A stretch of 64,000 nucleotides of DNA from the NCBI GenBank assembly GCA_030544685.1, contig CP086683.1:4340001-4404000 (forward strand), written 5' to 3'. Below are positions 44,234-53,821 of the stretch, in pieces. Below the pieces are notes generated by a model. It was not told where the DNA came from. It saw only the letters and a program-made list of their open reading frames with translations, and searched no databases. Source of the DNA: Pseudomonas sp. B21_DOA. GTDB taxonomy: Bacteria > Pseudomonadota > Gammaproteobacteria > Pseudomonadales > Pseudomonadaceae. The position numbers and the translations under genes are program-made. Position 1 is the first letter of the stretch, and each line of letters starts with the position of its first letter.

Positions 44234-45246
44234 GCAGACGCCTGATCCGTTTGCTGCTGGTGCTGTTGACGCTGTCGGTTGCGCTGACCGGCGGCGTGGC
44301 CATTGGTGAGACTTCGATCGAGCCGAGCGTGGTGTTGCAGGTGCTGGCCAACAAGCTGTGGGGCGCCGGCTATGTGCTCGACCCGATCGACGAAGGCATT
44401 GTCTGGAACTATCGCCTGACCCGCGCGCTGGTCGCGGCGGCCTGCGGCGCCGGTCTGGCGACATGCGGGGTGATTTTGCAATCGCTGCTGCGCAATCCGT
44501 TGGCCGATCCGTATCTGCTGGGAATTTCCGCTGGCGCCTCGACCGGCGCGGTGATGGTCGCCCTGCTTGGGGTCGGCGCCGGGGCGATTTCATTGTCGGC
44601 GGGTGCCTTTGCCGGTGCGGTGACCGCGTTCGCGCTGGTGATCCTGTTGGCGCGGGTCAGCGGCTCGGCCAGCGGCACCGGGCAGATCATTCTGGCCGGG
44701 ATCGCCGGCTCACAATTGTTCAATGCCCTCACCGCGTTTCTGATCACCCGCTCGGCCAGTTCGGAACAGGCACGCGGCATCATGTTCTGGCTGCTCGGCA
44801 ATCTTGGCGGTGTGCGCTGGCCGTCGGTGTGGCTGGCGGTGCCGGTGGCGCTGCTGGGTTTGGTGGTGTGCCTGTGGCATCGCCGGGCGCTGGATGCGTT
44901 CACCTTTGGCGCGGATTCGGCGGCGTCCCTCGGCATTCCAGTGCGACGCGTGCAGATTCTGTTGATCGGTTGCGCCGCGCTGGTGACGGCGGTAATGGTG
45001 TCGATCGTCGGCTCGATCGGTTTTGTCGGTCTGGTGATTCCCCACGCCGCGCGGTTGTTGCTCGGCACGGGGCATGCGCGTCTGCTGCCCGCCAGTGCAC
45101 TGGGCGGCGCGGTGTTTCTGATTGCCGCCGATGTGCTGTCGCGCACCCTGATCAAGGGTCAGGTGATTCCGGTCGGCGTGATCACCGCGCTGGTCGGCGC
45201 GCCGGTGTTCGCGCTGATTCTGGTAGGCCGGAGATCGGCGCGATGA
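44230..45246 (+). CDS. FecCD/BtuC-type ABC permease
   Basis: The 338-residue protein has about ten membrane helices with family motifs 'RALVAAACGAGLATCGVILQ', 'RNPLADPYLLGISAGASTGA' and 'GFVGLVIPHAARLLLGTGH'. It is a vitamin B12/siderophore class permease and is translationally coupled to both neighbours (4-nt overlaps). The riboswitch points to cobalamin. Confidence 0.88.
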   Translation: MSRRLIRLLLVLLTLSVALTGGVAIGETSIEPSVVLQVLANKLWGAGYVLDPIDEGIVWNYRLTRALVAAACGAGLATCGVILQSLLRNPLADPYLLGISAGASTGAVMVALLGVGAGAISLSAGAFAGAVTAFALVILLARVSGSASGTGQIILAGIAGSQLFNALTAFLITRSASSEQARGIMFWLLGNLGGVRWPSVWLAVPVALLGLVVCLWHRRALDAFTFGADSAASLGIPVRRVQILLIGCAALVTAVMVSIVGSIGFVGLVIPHAARLLLGTGHARLLPASALGGAVFLIAADVLSRTLIKGQVIPVGVITALVGAPVFALILVGRRSAR

Positions 45247-46006
45247 ACACGGTTCTGAGTTGTGCGGGTGTGGGCTTCAAGGTGCGCGGTGTCGAGTTGC
45301 TCAACGGTGTCAGCCTCGACGTTCAGCGCGGCGAGACCTTGGGCATTGTCGGGCCAAACGGTTCGGGGAAATCCACGTTGCTCAAATTGCTCGCCGGGCT
45401 GCGTGAACCGAGCGTGGGCCATGTGCAACTCGACGGTCAGGCGCTGGGCAAGATGTCACGGCGCAGCATCGCGCAGACACTCGCGGTGGTTGAGCAACAG
45501 GCCGATACCGACGATGGCATTCGCGTGTTCGACGCGGTGGCGCTGGGGCGGACGCCGTGGTTGTCGGCGCTACAACCGTGGTCCCCGCCGATGATGCGAT
45601 CGTCGAGCAAGCGCTGGTTGACGTCGACGCCTTGCACCTGCGCAACCGACTCTGGCGCAGCCTCTCCGGCGGCGAACGCCAACGCGTGCACATCGCCCGC
45701 GCTCTGGCACAACGCCCACAGATCCTGCTGCTCGACGAACCGGCCAACCACCTCGACATCCAGCATCAGTTGAGCATTCTGCAAGTAGTCCGCGCACTGC
45801 CGGTGACGACGTTGATCGCCTTGCACGATCTCAATCAGGCACTCAAGTGCGATCGCCTGGCGGTGCTGGAGCGCGGGCGTCTGGTGGCGTTGGGCGAGCC
45901 GCTGCACGTGCTGACGCCGGAGCGGTTGCAGACGACTTTCGGGGTCAGGGCGCACTACCTGACGGACCCGTTCGATGGTGCGCCGATATTGCGTTTCCTT
46001 GCTTGA
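45243..46006 (+). pseudogene. BtuD/FecE-type ABC ATPase (frame broken at 45583-45586)
   Basis: The first frame gives Walker A 'GIVGPNGSGKSTLLKLLAGL' and continues to 'VALGRTPWLSALQPWS'; the second gives the signature 'LSGGERQRVHIARALAQRP', Walker B 'QILLLDEPANHLD' and 'LIALHDLNQALKCDRLAVL'. One extra C in 'tggtccccgcc' joins them into about 254 residues, the usual family length. Either the importer is inactive or, more likely given the same error type elsewhere, the run is under-called. Confidence 0.8.
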
Positions 46007-46029
46007 TGCATGTGTAGCTGACAGACCGC

Positions 46030-46056
46030 CTTCGCGAGCAAGCCCGCTCCCACATG
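46030..46056. repeat. Single REP hairpin before the array
   Basis: 'cttcgcgagcaagcccgctc' 'ccac' is one unpaired REP arm just after the ATPase gene and before the tandem array. Confidence 0.7.
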
Positions 46057-46100
46057 AGATTTGTGGAGTTGCCGGGATTCTTTAGTACAACCGAAATCCT

Positions 46101-47526
46101 GTGGGAGTGGGCTTGCTCACGAAGGCGGCAGGTCGGGCGATTTATTTGTGGCTGACAGACTGCTTTCGCGAGCAGGCTCGCTCCCACAATGGATTTGTGG
46201 GTTGCCGGGAATCGGGGTGTAGCGCGAAATCCTGTGGGAGTGAGCTTGCTCACGAAGGCGGCAGGTCGGGCGATTTATTTGTGGCTGACAGACCGCTTTC
46301 GCGAGCAGGCTCGCTCCCACATTGGTTTTGTGGGTTGCCGGGGATGGCGGTTGTAGCGCGAAATTCTGTGGGAGTGAGCTTGCTCACGAAGGCGGCAGGT
46401 CGGGCAATTTATTTGGGGCTGACACACCGCTTTCGCGAGCAAGCTCGCTCCCACATTGGTTTTGTGGGTTGGCGCGGATGGCGGGTGTAGCGCGAAATCC
46501 TGTGGGAGTGGGCTTGCTCACGAAGGCGGCAGGTCGGGCGATTTATTTGTGGCTGACAGACCGCTTTCGCGAGCAAGCTCGCTCACACACTGGACTTGTG
46601 GGTTGCCGGGGATCGCGGGTGTAGCGCGTGATCTGGTGGGAGTGGGCTTGCTCACGAAGGCGGCAGGTCAGGCAATTTATCTGTGCCTGACACACCGCTT
46701 TCGCGAGCAGGCTCGCTCCCACAGTGGATTTGTGGGTTGCCGGGGATCGGGGGTGTAGCGCGAAATCCTGTGGGAGTGGGCTTGCTCACGAAGGCGGCAG
46801 GTCAGGCATTTTATCGGTGGCTGACACGCCGCCTTCGCGAGCAAGCTCGCTCCCACATTGGTTTTGTGGGTTGCCGGGGATGGGGGTGTAGCGCGAAATC
46901 CTGTGGGAGTGGGCTTGCTCACGAAGGCGGCAGGTCGGGCGATTTATTTGTGGCTGACAGACTGCGTTCGCGAGCAGGCTCGCTCCCACATTGGTTTTGT
47001 GGGTTGCCGGGGATCGCGGGTGTAGCGCGAAATCCTGTGGGAGTGGGCTTGCTCACGAAGGCGGCAGGTCGGGCAATTTATTTGGGGCTGACACACCGCT
47101 TTCGCGAGCAAGCTCGCTCACACACTGGACTTGTGGGTTGCCGGGGATCGCGGGTGTAGCGCGAAATCCTGTGGGAGTGGGCTTACTCACGAAGGTGGCA
47201 GGTCAGGCAATTTATTTGTGGCTGACAGACCGCTTTCGCGAGCAGGCTCGCTCCCACACTGGTTTTTTGGGTTGCCGGGGATCGCGGGTGTAGCGCGAAA
47301 TCCTGTGGGAGTGGGCTTGCTCACGAAGGCGGCAGGTCGGGCAATTTATTTGTGGCTGACAGACCGCTTTCGCGAGCAGGCTCGCTCCCACATTGGTTTT
47401 GTGGGTTGCCGGGGATCGCGGGTGTAGCGCGAAATCCTGTGGGAGTGGGCTTGCTCACGAAGGCGGCAGGTCGGGCAATTATCTGTGGCTGACACACCGC
47501 TTTCGCGAGCAGGCTCGCTCCCACAG
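46101..47526. repeat. Tandem REPIN array, 11 units of ~134 bp
   Basis: The unit starts 'gtgggagtgggcttgctcac', continues 'gaaggcggcaggtcgggc', a loop 'gatttatttgtggctgacag', the inverted arm 'gctttcgcgagcaggctcgc' 'tcccac', and a spacer 'ttggttttgtgggttgccgg' 'ggatcgcgggtgtagcgcga'. Units begin at 46101, 46234, 46368, 46502, 46636, 46770, 46903, 47037, 47171, 47305 and 47439; steps are 133-134 bp. Units differ by scattered substitutions, so the array is not a recent single-step duplication. Left arms are mostly 'gggcttgctcac', a variant rare in solitary REPs here. Repetitive open frames on both strands are not genes. Confidence 0.92.
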
Positions 47527-47554
47527 GGGTTCTGTATTCCAGGGCGGTAATGGA

Positions 47555-49843
47555 TCAGGCCCAGTCTTTGCGCAGTTGTCGTGCGGCGTTGACCATGTGC
47601 ACCAACGCCGCTTCGGTCTCTGGCCAGCTTCGGGTTTTCAACCCGCAATCCGGATTGACCCACAGCCGCTCGACCGGAATGCGCTGGGCAGCTTTGCGCA
47701 GCAAGCCAACCATTTCCGTCACATCAGGAATCCGTGGCGAGTGAATATCGTAGACGCCCGGGCCGATGTCGTTCGGGTAGGCGAACGCTTCGAAAGCCTC
47801 AAGCAGTTCCATGTCCGACCGTGAGGTTTCGATGGTGATGACATCGGCATCCATCGCCGCGATCGACTCGATCACATCGTTGAATTCGCTGTAGCACATG
47901 TGCGTATGGATTTGGGTTTCATCGCGCACGCCGGAGGCGCACAGGCGGAAAGCTTCGCTTGCCCATTCCAGATACGCCGGCCACTGCGCCCGGCGTAACG
48001 GCAAGCCTTCGCGGAACGCCGCTTCGTCGATCTGCACGATTTTGATTCCTGCCGCTTCCAGATCATTCACTTCGTCACGAATGGCCAGCGCCAGTTGTCG
48101 AGCCTGCACCTCGCGGCTGGCGTCTTCGCGGGCGAACGACCACATCAGCATGGTCACCGGGCCGGTCAGCATGCCTTTCATGACTTTGTTGGTCAGACCT
48201 TGGGCGTAGCGAATCCACTCGACCGTCATCGCTTGCGGGCGGCTGAGGTCGCCGAAGATTACCGCCGGTTTGACGCAGCGCGAACCGTAGCTCTGCACCC
48301 AGCCAAAACGGGTGAAGGCATAGCCGTCGAGTTGTTCGGCAAAGTATTCGACCATGTCGTTGCGCTCGGCTTCACCGTGCACCAGCACATCCAGGCCGAG
48401 GCGTTCTTGAATTTCTACAGCGTGGCGAATCTCCGTGTGCATCGCATCGGTGTAATCGGCGGCGCTGAGCTTGCCTTGCTTGTAGGCCTGACGCGCCAGT
48501 CGGATCGCCGCCGTTTGCGGAAACGAACCAATGGTGGTGGTCGGAAACAGCGGTAAATCGAGTTTGCCGCGCTGTTTGGCGATGCGCTGGGCAAACGGCG
48601 ATTGGCGTTGCGCATCCCTGGCAGTGATCGCCGCAACCCGCGCTTGCACCGCCGGTTTGTGAATACGCGGCGAGGCGGCGCGGCTGGTTTGTACCGAGCG
48701 GCTTTGCGCCAGGGCGCGCAACACCTGCGGCGCTTCCGGCTCGCTGACCGCTTGGGCGAGCACGGCGACCTCTTCGCACTTCTGCACGGCAAATGCCAGC
48801 CAACTTTTCAGTTCGGCATCGAGCTGGTCTTCTCGGCCCAGATCAACCGGGCTGTGCAGCAACGAGCAGGACGGCGCCACCCACAAACGATCACCCAGAC
48901 GCTCATGGGCATGGCGCAGCGTCGCCAGCGCGTTTTGCAGATCGCAGCGCCAGACGTTGCGGCCATTGACCACACCCAGCGACAGCACTTTATAGGCCGG
49001 CAGACGATCCAGAATGGTCGGGTACTGATCCGGCGCGCGCACCAGATCGATGTGCAGGCCATCGACCGGCAGGTTCGCCGCCAGGCCGAGGTTTTCTTCC
49101 AGACCACCAAAGTACGTAGCAAGCAGTTTTTTCAGCGGATCGCGCTGGATCTGGTTGTAGGCGCGCTCGAAGGCATTCTTCCAGTCCTGAGGCAGATCGA
49201 GCACCAGAATCGGCTCGTCGATCTGCACCCACTCCACCCCCAATGCTGCCAGTCGCGCGAAGATCTGGCCGTACAGCGGCAGCAGGCGATCAAGCAAATC
49301 GAGCTTGTCGAAATCGGTGCCTTTGGTTTTGCCCAGCCACAGATAGGTCAGCGGGCCGATGATCACCGGTTTGACGTTGTGCCCCAGCGCACGGGCCTCT
49401 TCAGTTTCTTCAAACAGCTGCTCCCAACCCAGCTGGAAGTGCTGGTCGACACTGAATTCCGGTACGAGGTAGTGATAGTTGGTGTCGAACCACTTGGTCA
49501 TTTCCTGAGCATGGCCGTCGCCGCAGCAAGCATTGCTGACACCTCGGGCCATGCTGAACAGGGTTTGCAGCGTGGCTTTGCCGTCATGCGGGCGGAAGCG
49601 TTCGGGGATCACGCCGAACATCAGCGAGTGCGTGAGCACCTGGTCGTACCAAGCGAAATCGCCGACCGGCAGCAAGTCGATGCCAGCGTTTTTCTGCAAG
49701 TTCCAATGGGCCTTGCGCAGCGCACGCCCGACGTCACGCAAGCCCGCCTCGTTCAGTTCTCCTTTCCAGAACGCCTCTTGCGCTTTCTTCAGTTCGCGGT
49801 CGCGACCGATGCGCGGAAATCCAAGGGAATGGGCCAGTGCCAT
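47555..49843 (-). CDS. metE: Cobalamin-independent methionine synthase
   Basis: MetE transfers a methyl group from 5-methyltetrahydropteroyl-triglutamate to homocysteine without B12. The 762-residue protein begins '[20 protein letters not shown]' with GGAG upstream; zinc ligands are visible in '[12 protein letters not shown]', '[15 protein letters not shown]' and '[18 protein letters not shown]'. Length and both homologous halves match the family. It is next to the cobalamin importer but on the opposite strand, separated by the REPIN array. Confidence 0.95.
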   Translation of the reverse strand: MALAHSLGFPRIGRDRELKKAQEAFWKGELNEAGLRDVGRALRKAHWNLQKNAGIDLLPVGDFAWYDQVLTHSLMFGVIPERFRPHDGKATLQTLFSMARGVSNACCGDGHAQEMTKWFDTNYHYLVPEFSVDQHFQLGWEQLFEETEEARALGHNVKPVIIGPLTYLWLGKTKGTDFDKLDLLDRLLPLYGQIFARLAALGVEWVQIDEPILVLDLPQDWKNAFERAYNQIQRDPLKKLLATYFGGLEENLGLAANLPVDGLHIDLVRAPDQYPTILDRLPAYKVLSLGVVNGRNVWRCDLQNALATLRHAHERLGDRLWVAPSCSLLHSPVDLGREDQLDAELKSWLAFAVQKCEEVAVLAQAVSEPEAPQVLRALAQSRSVQTSRAASPRIHKPAVQARVAAITARDAQRQSPFAQRIAKQRGKLDLPLFPTTTIGSFPQTAAIRLARQAYKQGKLSAADYTDAMHTEIRHAVEIQERLGLDVLVHGEAERNDMVEYFAEQLDGYAFTRFGWVQSYGSRCVKPAVIFGDLSRPQAMTVEWIRYAQGLTNKVMKGMLTGPVTMLMWSFAREDASREVQARQLALAIRDEVNDLEAAGIKIVQIDEAAFREGLPLRRAQWPAYLEWASEAFRLCASGVRDETQIHTHMCYSEFNDVIESIAAMDADVITIETSRSDMELLEAFEAFAYPNDIGPGVYDIHSPRIPDVTEMVGLLRKAAQRIPVERLWVNPDCGLKTRSWPETEAALVHMVNAARQLRKDWA

Positions 49844-50288
49844 GACAAAAAACTCCAAATGCTTATTCGATGGCAGCCATTGTCGGGATCCGATCCTAAT
49901 GAAACAAACTCAATCTTTTCTGCTTCATGACAAGTTTTGCTCATGCACAGTGGCACGTGTAGGATCTGCCGAAGGCTGCGATCTTCGGCCCGTAGGGACG
50001 CTGAGCGTCCCCGGCTGCATTCCCACGCAGAGCGCGGGAACGATCGAAACCCGGGGAGACAAATCAAGCTTTTGTCGCGACGAAGACGCCCTTTGAATAC
50101 TCGATGACGCCTTGCTGTAAACACATCGGAACTCTTCCGGCAGCTTGCCGATTTCGTTCTATCGTTAGATCCAAATGGCTGGATTTTCCAGGGTTTAAAG
50201 GTTGCGAGAGAAGATGTCTGCGCCTAAGTTGCACGCGAGTCTTTTCCCCGCGATCGGAACGCGATCAACACCATAAAGAGGTGAAGAA
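49844..50288. other. Intergenic region between metE and the transsulfuration genes
   Basis: No gene is seen. Upstream of metE, 'TGAAACAAACTCA' (49900-49912) is one mismatch from the MetR-type box TGAA-N5-TTCA and could be the site of a MetR activator. Around 49960-50046 lie a piece of the 'gccgaaggctgcgatctt' stem and a half copy of the palindromic repeat ending 'cacgcagagcgcgggaacga'. The last 200 bp hold the promoter of the cystathionine beta-synthase gene. Confidence 0.45.
49992..50046. repeat. Half copy of the palindromic intergenic repeat
   Basis: Only the right half is present: 'gggacgctgagcgtccccgg' then 'gcattcccacgcagagcgcg' 'ggaacgatc'. The left arm seen at 16436 is replaced by part of the 'gatcgcagcc' hairpin repeat. 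Confidence 0.7.
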
Positions 50289-51665
50289 ATGTCGAAGGAA
50301 TCACGCCCTGCCGTGCTTGGGCTGATAGGCAATACTCCGCTGGTGCAGGTCACCCGCTTCGATACCGGACCGTGCACGCTGTTTCTCAAACTTGAATCGC
50401 AGAACCCCGGCGGCTCGATCAAGGACCGTATCGGTCTGGCGATGATCGACGCTGCGGAACGTGACGGCCGCCTGCAACCGGGCGGCACGATTGTCGAGGC
50501 CACTGCCGGCAATACCGGTCTGGGTCTGGCCCTGGTCGGCCGGGCCAAAGGCTATCGTGTGGTGCTGGTGGTGCCGGACAAAATGTCCACCGAGAAAGTC
50601 CTGCACTTGAAGGCCATGGGCGCCGAAGTGCACATCACCCGCTCCGATGTCGGCAAGGGCCATCCCGAGTATTACCAGGACGTCGCGGCGCGTTTGGCCA
50701 AGGACATTCCCGGGGCGTTTTTCGCTGATCAGTTCAACAACCCGGCCAATCCGCTCGCCCACGAATGCAGCACCGCGCCGGAGATCTGGGCGCAGACCGA
50801 ACATGATCTGGACGCCATCGTCGTTGGCGTCGGATCGGCCGGCACGCTGACCGGGCTGAGTCGCTTCTTCAAGCGCGTGCAGCCGAATCTGGAAATGGTG
50901 CTCGCCGATCCGGTCGGCTCGGTGATGGCGCAATACAGCCGCGACGGCACCTTGCCGACGCCCGGTTCGTGGGCCGTCGAGGGCATCGGCGAAGACTTCA
51001 TTCCGTCGATCACTGACCTGTCCAGCGTGCGCCACGCCTACTCGATCAGCGATGCGGAAAGCTTCGATCACGCCCGCCAGTTGCTCAAGGCCGAGGGCAT
51101 TCTCGGTGGTTCATCGACCGGCACCCTGTTCGCTGCCGCGCTGCGTTATTGCCGCGAACAGACCGAGCCGAAACGCGTGGTCAGCTTCGTCTGCGACACC
51201 GGCACGCGCTACCTGTCGAAGGTCTACAACGATCAGTGGATGACCGACCAGGGCCTGTTGCAACGTAAGGGCTACGGCGATCTGCGCGATTTGATTGCAC
51301 GGCGTTTCGAAGACGGCCGGGTGATCAGCGTCGGCCCGGACGACACCCTGCTCACGGCGTTCCAGCGCATGCGTCTGGCGGACGTTTCGCAATTGCCGGT
51401 GCTGGTCGAAGGCAAGCAACTGGTGGGCGTGATCGATGAGTCCGACATCCTCCTCGGCGTGCACGAAGACGCCGCGCGCTTCAGCCAGTCGGTGTCCAGC
51501 GTGATGACTGACAAACTGCAAACCCTCGCCCCGGCTGCAACCCTGGCCGAACTGGAAGCGGTGCTCAGCCGTGGCCTCGTCGCGATCATCGCTGACGCGT
51601 CCGGCTTCCATGGCCTGATCACCCGCACCGATATGCTCAACCAATTACGGAGATCCCTTGCATGA
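50289..51665 (+). CDS. Cystathionine beta-synthase (pyridoxal-phosphate enzyme with CBS domains)
   Basis: The 458-residue protein has the PLP-lysine motif 'LESQNPGGSIKDRIGLAMID', the phosphate-binding 'EATAGNTGLGLALVGRAKGY' and 'VVGVGSAGTLTGLSRFF', then two C-terminal CBS modules ('VGPDDTLLTAFQRMRLADV', 'VGVIDESDILLGVHEDA', 'VAIIADASGFHGLITRTDML'). It condenses serine with homocysteine to cystathionine (reverse transsulfuration). Its stop overlaps the next gene's start by 4 nt. Confidence 0.9.
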   Translation: MSKESRPAVLGLIGNTPLVQVTRFDTGPCTLFLKLESQNPGGSIKDRIGLAMIDAAERDGRLQPGGTIVEATAGNTGLGLALVGRAKGYRVVLVVPDKMSTEKVLHLKAMGAEVHITRSDVGKGHPEYYQDVAARLAKDIPGAFFADQFNNPANPLAHECSTAPEIWAQTEHDLDAIVVGVGSAGTLTGLSRFFKRVQPNLEMVLADPVGSVMAQYSRDGTLPTPGSWAVEGIGEDFIPSITDLSSVRHAYSISDAESFDHARQLLKAEGILGGSSTGTLFAAALRYCREQTEPKRVVSFVCDTGTRYLSKVYNDQWMTDQGLLQRKGYGDLRDLIARRFEDGRVISVGPDDTLLTAFQRMRLADVSQLPVLVEGKQLVGVIDESDILLGVHEDAARFSQSVSSVMTDKLQTLAPAATLAELEAVLSRGLVAIIADASGFHGLITRTDMLNQLRRSLA

Positions 51666-52834
51666 GTCAGCACGACGATAAATCCCAAGGCTTTGCCACC
51701 CGGGTGATCCACGCCGGGCAACAGCCCGACCCGACCACCGGCGCACTGATGCCGCCGATCTACGCCAACTCCACCTATCTGCAAGACAGCCCCGGCGTGC
51801 ACAAGGGTTTCGACTACGGTCGCTCGCACAATCCGACGCGCTTTGCCCTAGAACGCTGCGTAGCGGATCTTGAAGGCGGCACCCGCGCCTTCGCCTTCGC
51901 CTCGGGGCTGGCAGCGATTTCCACGGTATTGGAACTGCTGGATGCCGGCTCGCACATCGTTTCCGGCAATGACTTGTACGGCGGCACGTTCCGCCTGTTC
52001 GACAAGGTCCGCCAGCGCAGTGCCGGGCACCGTTTCAGCTTCGTCGACCTGACCGATCTGTCGGCGTTCGAAGCCTCGCTGCAGGACGACACGCGCATGG
52101 TCATGGTCGAAACCCCGACCAACCCGCTGCTGAGCCTGTCGGACCTGGCCGCCATCGCGCGCATCTGCCGCGCACGCGGGATCATCTGCGTGGCCGACAA
52201 CACCTTCGCCAGCCCCTACATCCAGCGCCCACTGGAGTTGGGTTTCGACATCGTCCTGCACTCGACCACCAAATACCTCAACGGCCATTCCGACGTGATC
52301 GGCGGCATTGCCGTGGTCGGGCAGAACGCCGAGCTGGCGGAAAAACTCGGTTTTCTGCAGAACGCCGTCGGCGCGATTTCCGGGCCGTTCGATGCGTTCT
52401 TGACTCTGCGCGGAGTGAAAACCCTGGCGCTGCGCATGGAGCGTCATTGCAGCAACGCCCTGGATCTGGCGCAGTGGCTCGAGCAGCAACCGCAGGTCAA
52501 GCGCGTCCACTATCCGGGCCTCGAGTCGCACCCTCAGCATGAGCTGGCCAAGCGGCAGATGCGTGGTTTTGGCGGGATGATTTCTGTTGATCTGAACAGC
52601 GATCTGGCCGGTGCGCGGCGGTTTTTGGAGAACGTGAAGATCTTTGCGTTGGCGGAAAGTCTGGGCGGCGTGGAGAGCCTGATCGAGCACCCGGCGATCA
52701 TGACCCACGCGACCATTCCGCCGGAAACCCGTGCGAAGCTGGGGATCGGCGACGGGCTGGTGCGGTTGTCGGTCGGAGTGGAAGACGTTGAAGACCTGCG
52801 CACCGACCTGGCCCAGGCATTGGCAAACATTTAA
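51662..52834 (+). CDS. Cystathionine gamma-lyase/gamma-synthase family enzyme
   Basis: The 390-residue PLP enzyme has 'QGFATRVIHAGQQPDPTTGA', 'SGLAAISTVLELLDAGSHIV', the PLP lysine in 'HSTTKYLNGHSDVIGG' and the C-terminal 'FALAESLGGVESLIEHPAIM'. Family members split or form cystathionine. Coupled behind cystathionine beta-synthase, the lyase direction to cysteine is more likely than gamma-synthase. Confidence 0.88.
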   Translation: MSQHDDKSQGFATRVIHAGQQPDPTTGALMPPIYANSTYLQDSPGVHKGFDYGRSHNPTRFALERCVADLEGGTRAFAFASGLAAISTVLELLDAGSHIVSGNDLYGGTFRLFDKVRQRSAGHRFSFVDLTDLSAFEASLQDDTRMVMVETPTNPLLSLSDLAAIARICRARGIICVADNTFASPYIQRPLELGFDIVLHSTTKYLNGHSDVIGGIAVVGQNAELAEKLGFLQNAVGAISGPFDAFLTLRGVKTLALRMERHCSNALDLAQWLEQQPQVKRVHYPGLESHPQHELAKRQMRGFGGMISVDLNSDLAGARRFLENVKIFALAESLGGVESLIEHPAIMTHATIPPETRAKLGIGDGLVRLSVGVEDVEDLRTDLAQALANI

Positions 52835-52849
52835 CAAGCCCCACACAAC

Positions 52850-52878
52850 GAAGCCCGCGCAATGCGGGCTTGTTTTTT
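52850..52878 (+). terminator. Intrinsic terminator of the transsulfuration operon
   Basis: 'aagcccgcgcaatgcgggct' 't' forms an 8-bp GC stem followed by 'gttttttt', 15 nt after the lyase stop. Confidence 0.9.
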
Positions 52879-53083
52879 TCTTTCCGTCGATCTCCCCGCC
52901 GTGGCGGTTCTCGAGGCCGGTCCTATACTCAATCGGTTCGATCAGATTCATGTCGACACCCGCACGCCACTCGGTGTGCCCGTGCCTTTCGCCAACCAGG
53001 TAAACCCAGGCCAATGAGTCGTGGCGTCTATATGCATCGCGCGCGATTGATCGCTGTATGGCAGCCGGGTCGTGGAGAAAACC

Positions 53084-53770
53084 ATGAAATACAAGTTGTT
53101 GTCAGGCGTGCTTCTTGCGGTAGCGGCCAGCGTCGTGGTGCCCAATGTCTGGGCGGCGCAACCGCAGGCAGTGGCTTCTGATGGGGCCGATAAGGTCGGT
53201 GCCGGGGCGGTGGCTTCTGACGGCGCCGATCATGTCGGCGCCGGTGCGGTAGCTTCTGACGGCGCCGATAAGGTCGGGGCTGGCGCGGTAGCTTCTGACG
53301 GCGCCGATCATGTCGGGGCTGGCGCGGTAGCTTCTGACGGCGCCGATCATGTCGGGGCCGGCGCGGTGGCTTCTGACGGCGCCGATCATGTCGGCGCCGG
53401 TGCGGTAGCTTCTGACGGCGCCGATAAGGTCGGGGCTGGCGCGGTAGCTTCTGACGGCGCCGATAAGGTCGGGGCTGGCGCGGTAGCTTCCGATGGCGCC
53501 GATAAGGTCGGGGCTGGCGCGGTAGCTTCCGATGGCGCCGATAAGGTCGGGGCTGGCGCGGTAGCTTCCGATGGCGCCGACAAGGTCGGGGCTGGCGCGG
53601 TAGCTTCCGATGGCGCCGATAAGGTCGGGGCCGGGGCTTTGGCGGCGGATGGCGCCGACCGTACCGGCGTGAACCGTGTGGCCTATTCTCGAGTCGGAGT
53701 CGGTTCTGATCGCGTGGCATCAGCGCTGATGACCGGCAGCTATTCCGATCAGTTCAATAGCCCGCAATAA
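53084..53770 (+). CDS. Exported protein with 13 tandem 13-residue repeats
   Basis: The 228-residue product has a signal peptide ('MKYKLLSGVLLAVAASVVVP' 'NVWA') followed by 12 copies of the unit AVASDGAD(K/H)VGAG and one variant ALAADGADRTGVN, then a unique tail 'RVAYSRVGVGSDRVASALMT'. The repeat is 39 bp in DNA, so units can expand or contract. Every unit has two Asp residues around a Gly ('SDGAD'), which might bind Ca or shape an extended repeat; this is inference. I recall similar Ala/Gly/Asp repeats in Pseudomonas proteins labelled 'phage infection protein', without known function. GGAG is 8 nt upstream of the ATG at 53084. Confidence 0.75.
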   Translation: MKYKLLSGVLLAVAASVVVPNVWAAQPQAVASDGADKVGAGAVASDGADHVGAGAVASDGADKVGAGAVASDGADHVGAGAVASDGADHVGAGAVASDGADHVGAGAVASDGADKVGAGAVASDGADKVGAGAVASDGADKVGAGAVASDGADKVGAGAVASDGADKVGAGAVASDGADKVGAGALAADGADRTGVNRVAYSRVGVGSDRVASALMTGSYSDQFNSPQ

Positions 53771-53821
53771 ACGCCCCGGTGTAACGGGCCGGTTCCCTGA
53801 GCCGCCCGTTCACATCGGCCT

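Noticed and set aside
46101..47526. Regularly spaced repeats resembling a CRISPR array
   Set aside because: The whole ~134-bp unit, spacer included, is repeated almost unchanged, and the units contain REP arms; there are no unique spacers and no cas genes.
46101..47526. Series of ~65-100-residue open frames on both strands with repeated peptides
   Set aside because: They are by-products of the REPIN units; the 134-bp step shifts frame each unit and no start signals or family similarity exist.
53028..53720. Long Arg/Pro-rich open frame antisense to the repeat protein
   Set aside because: It is the shadow of the 39-bp repeat; it has no ribosome site and its composition is an artefact of the repeated codons.
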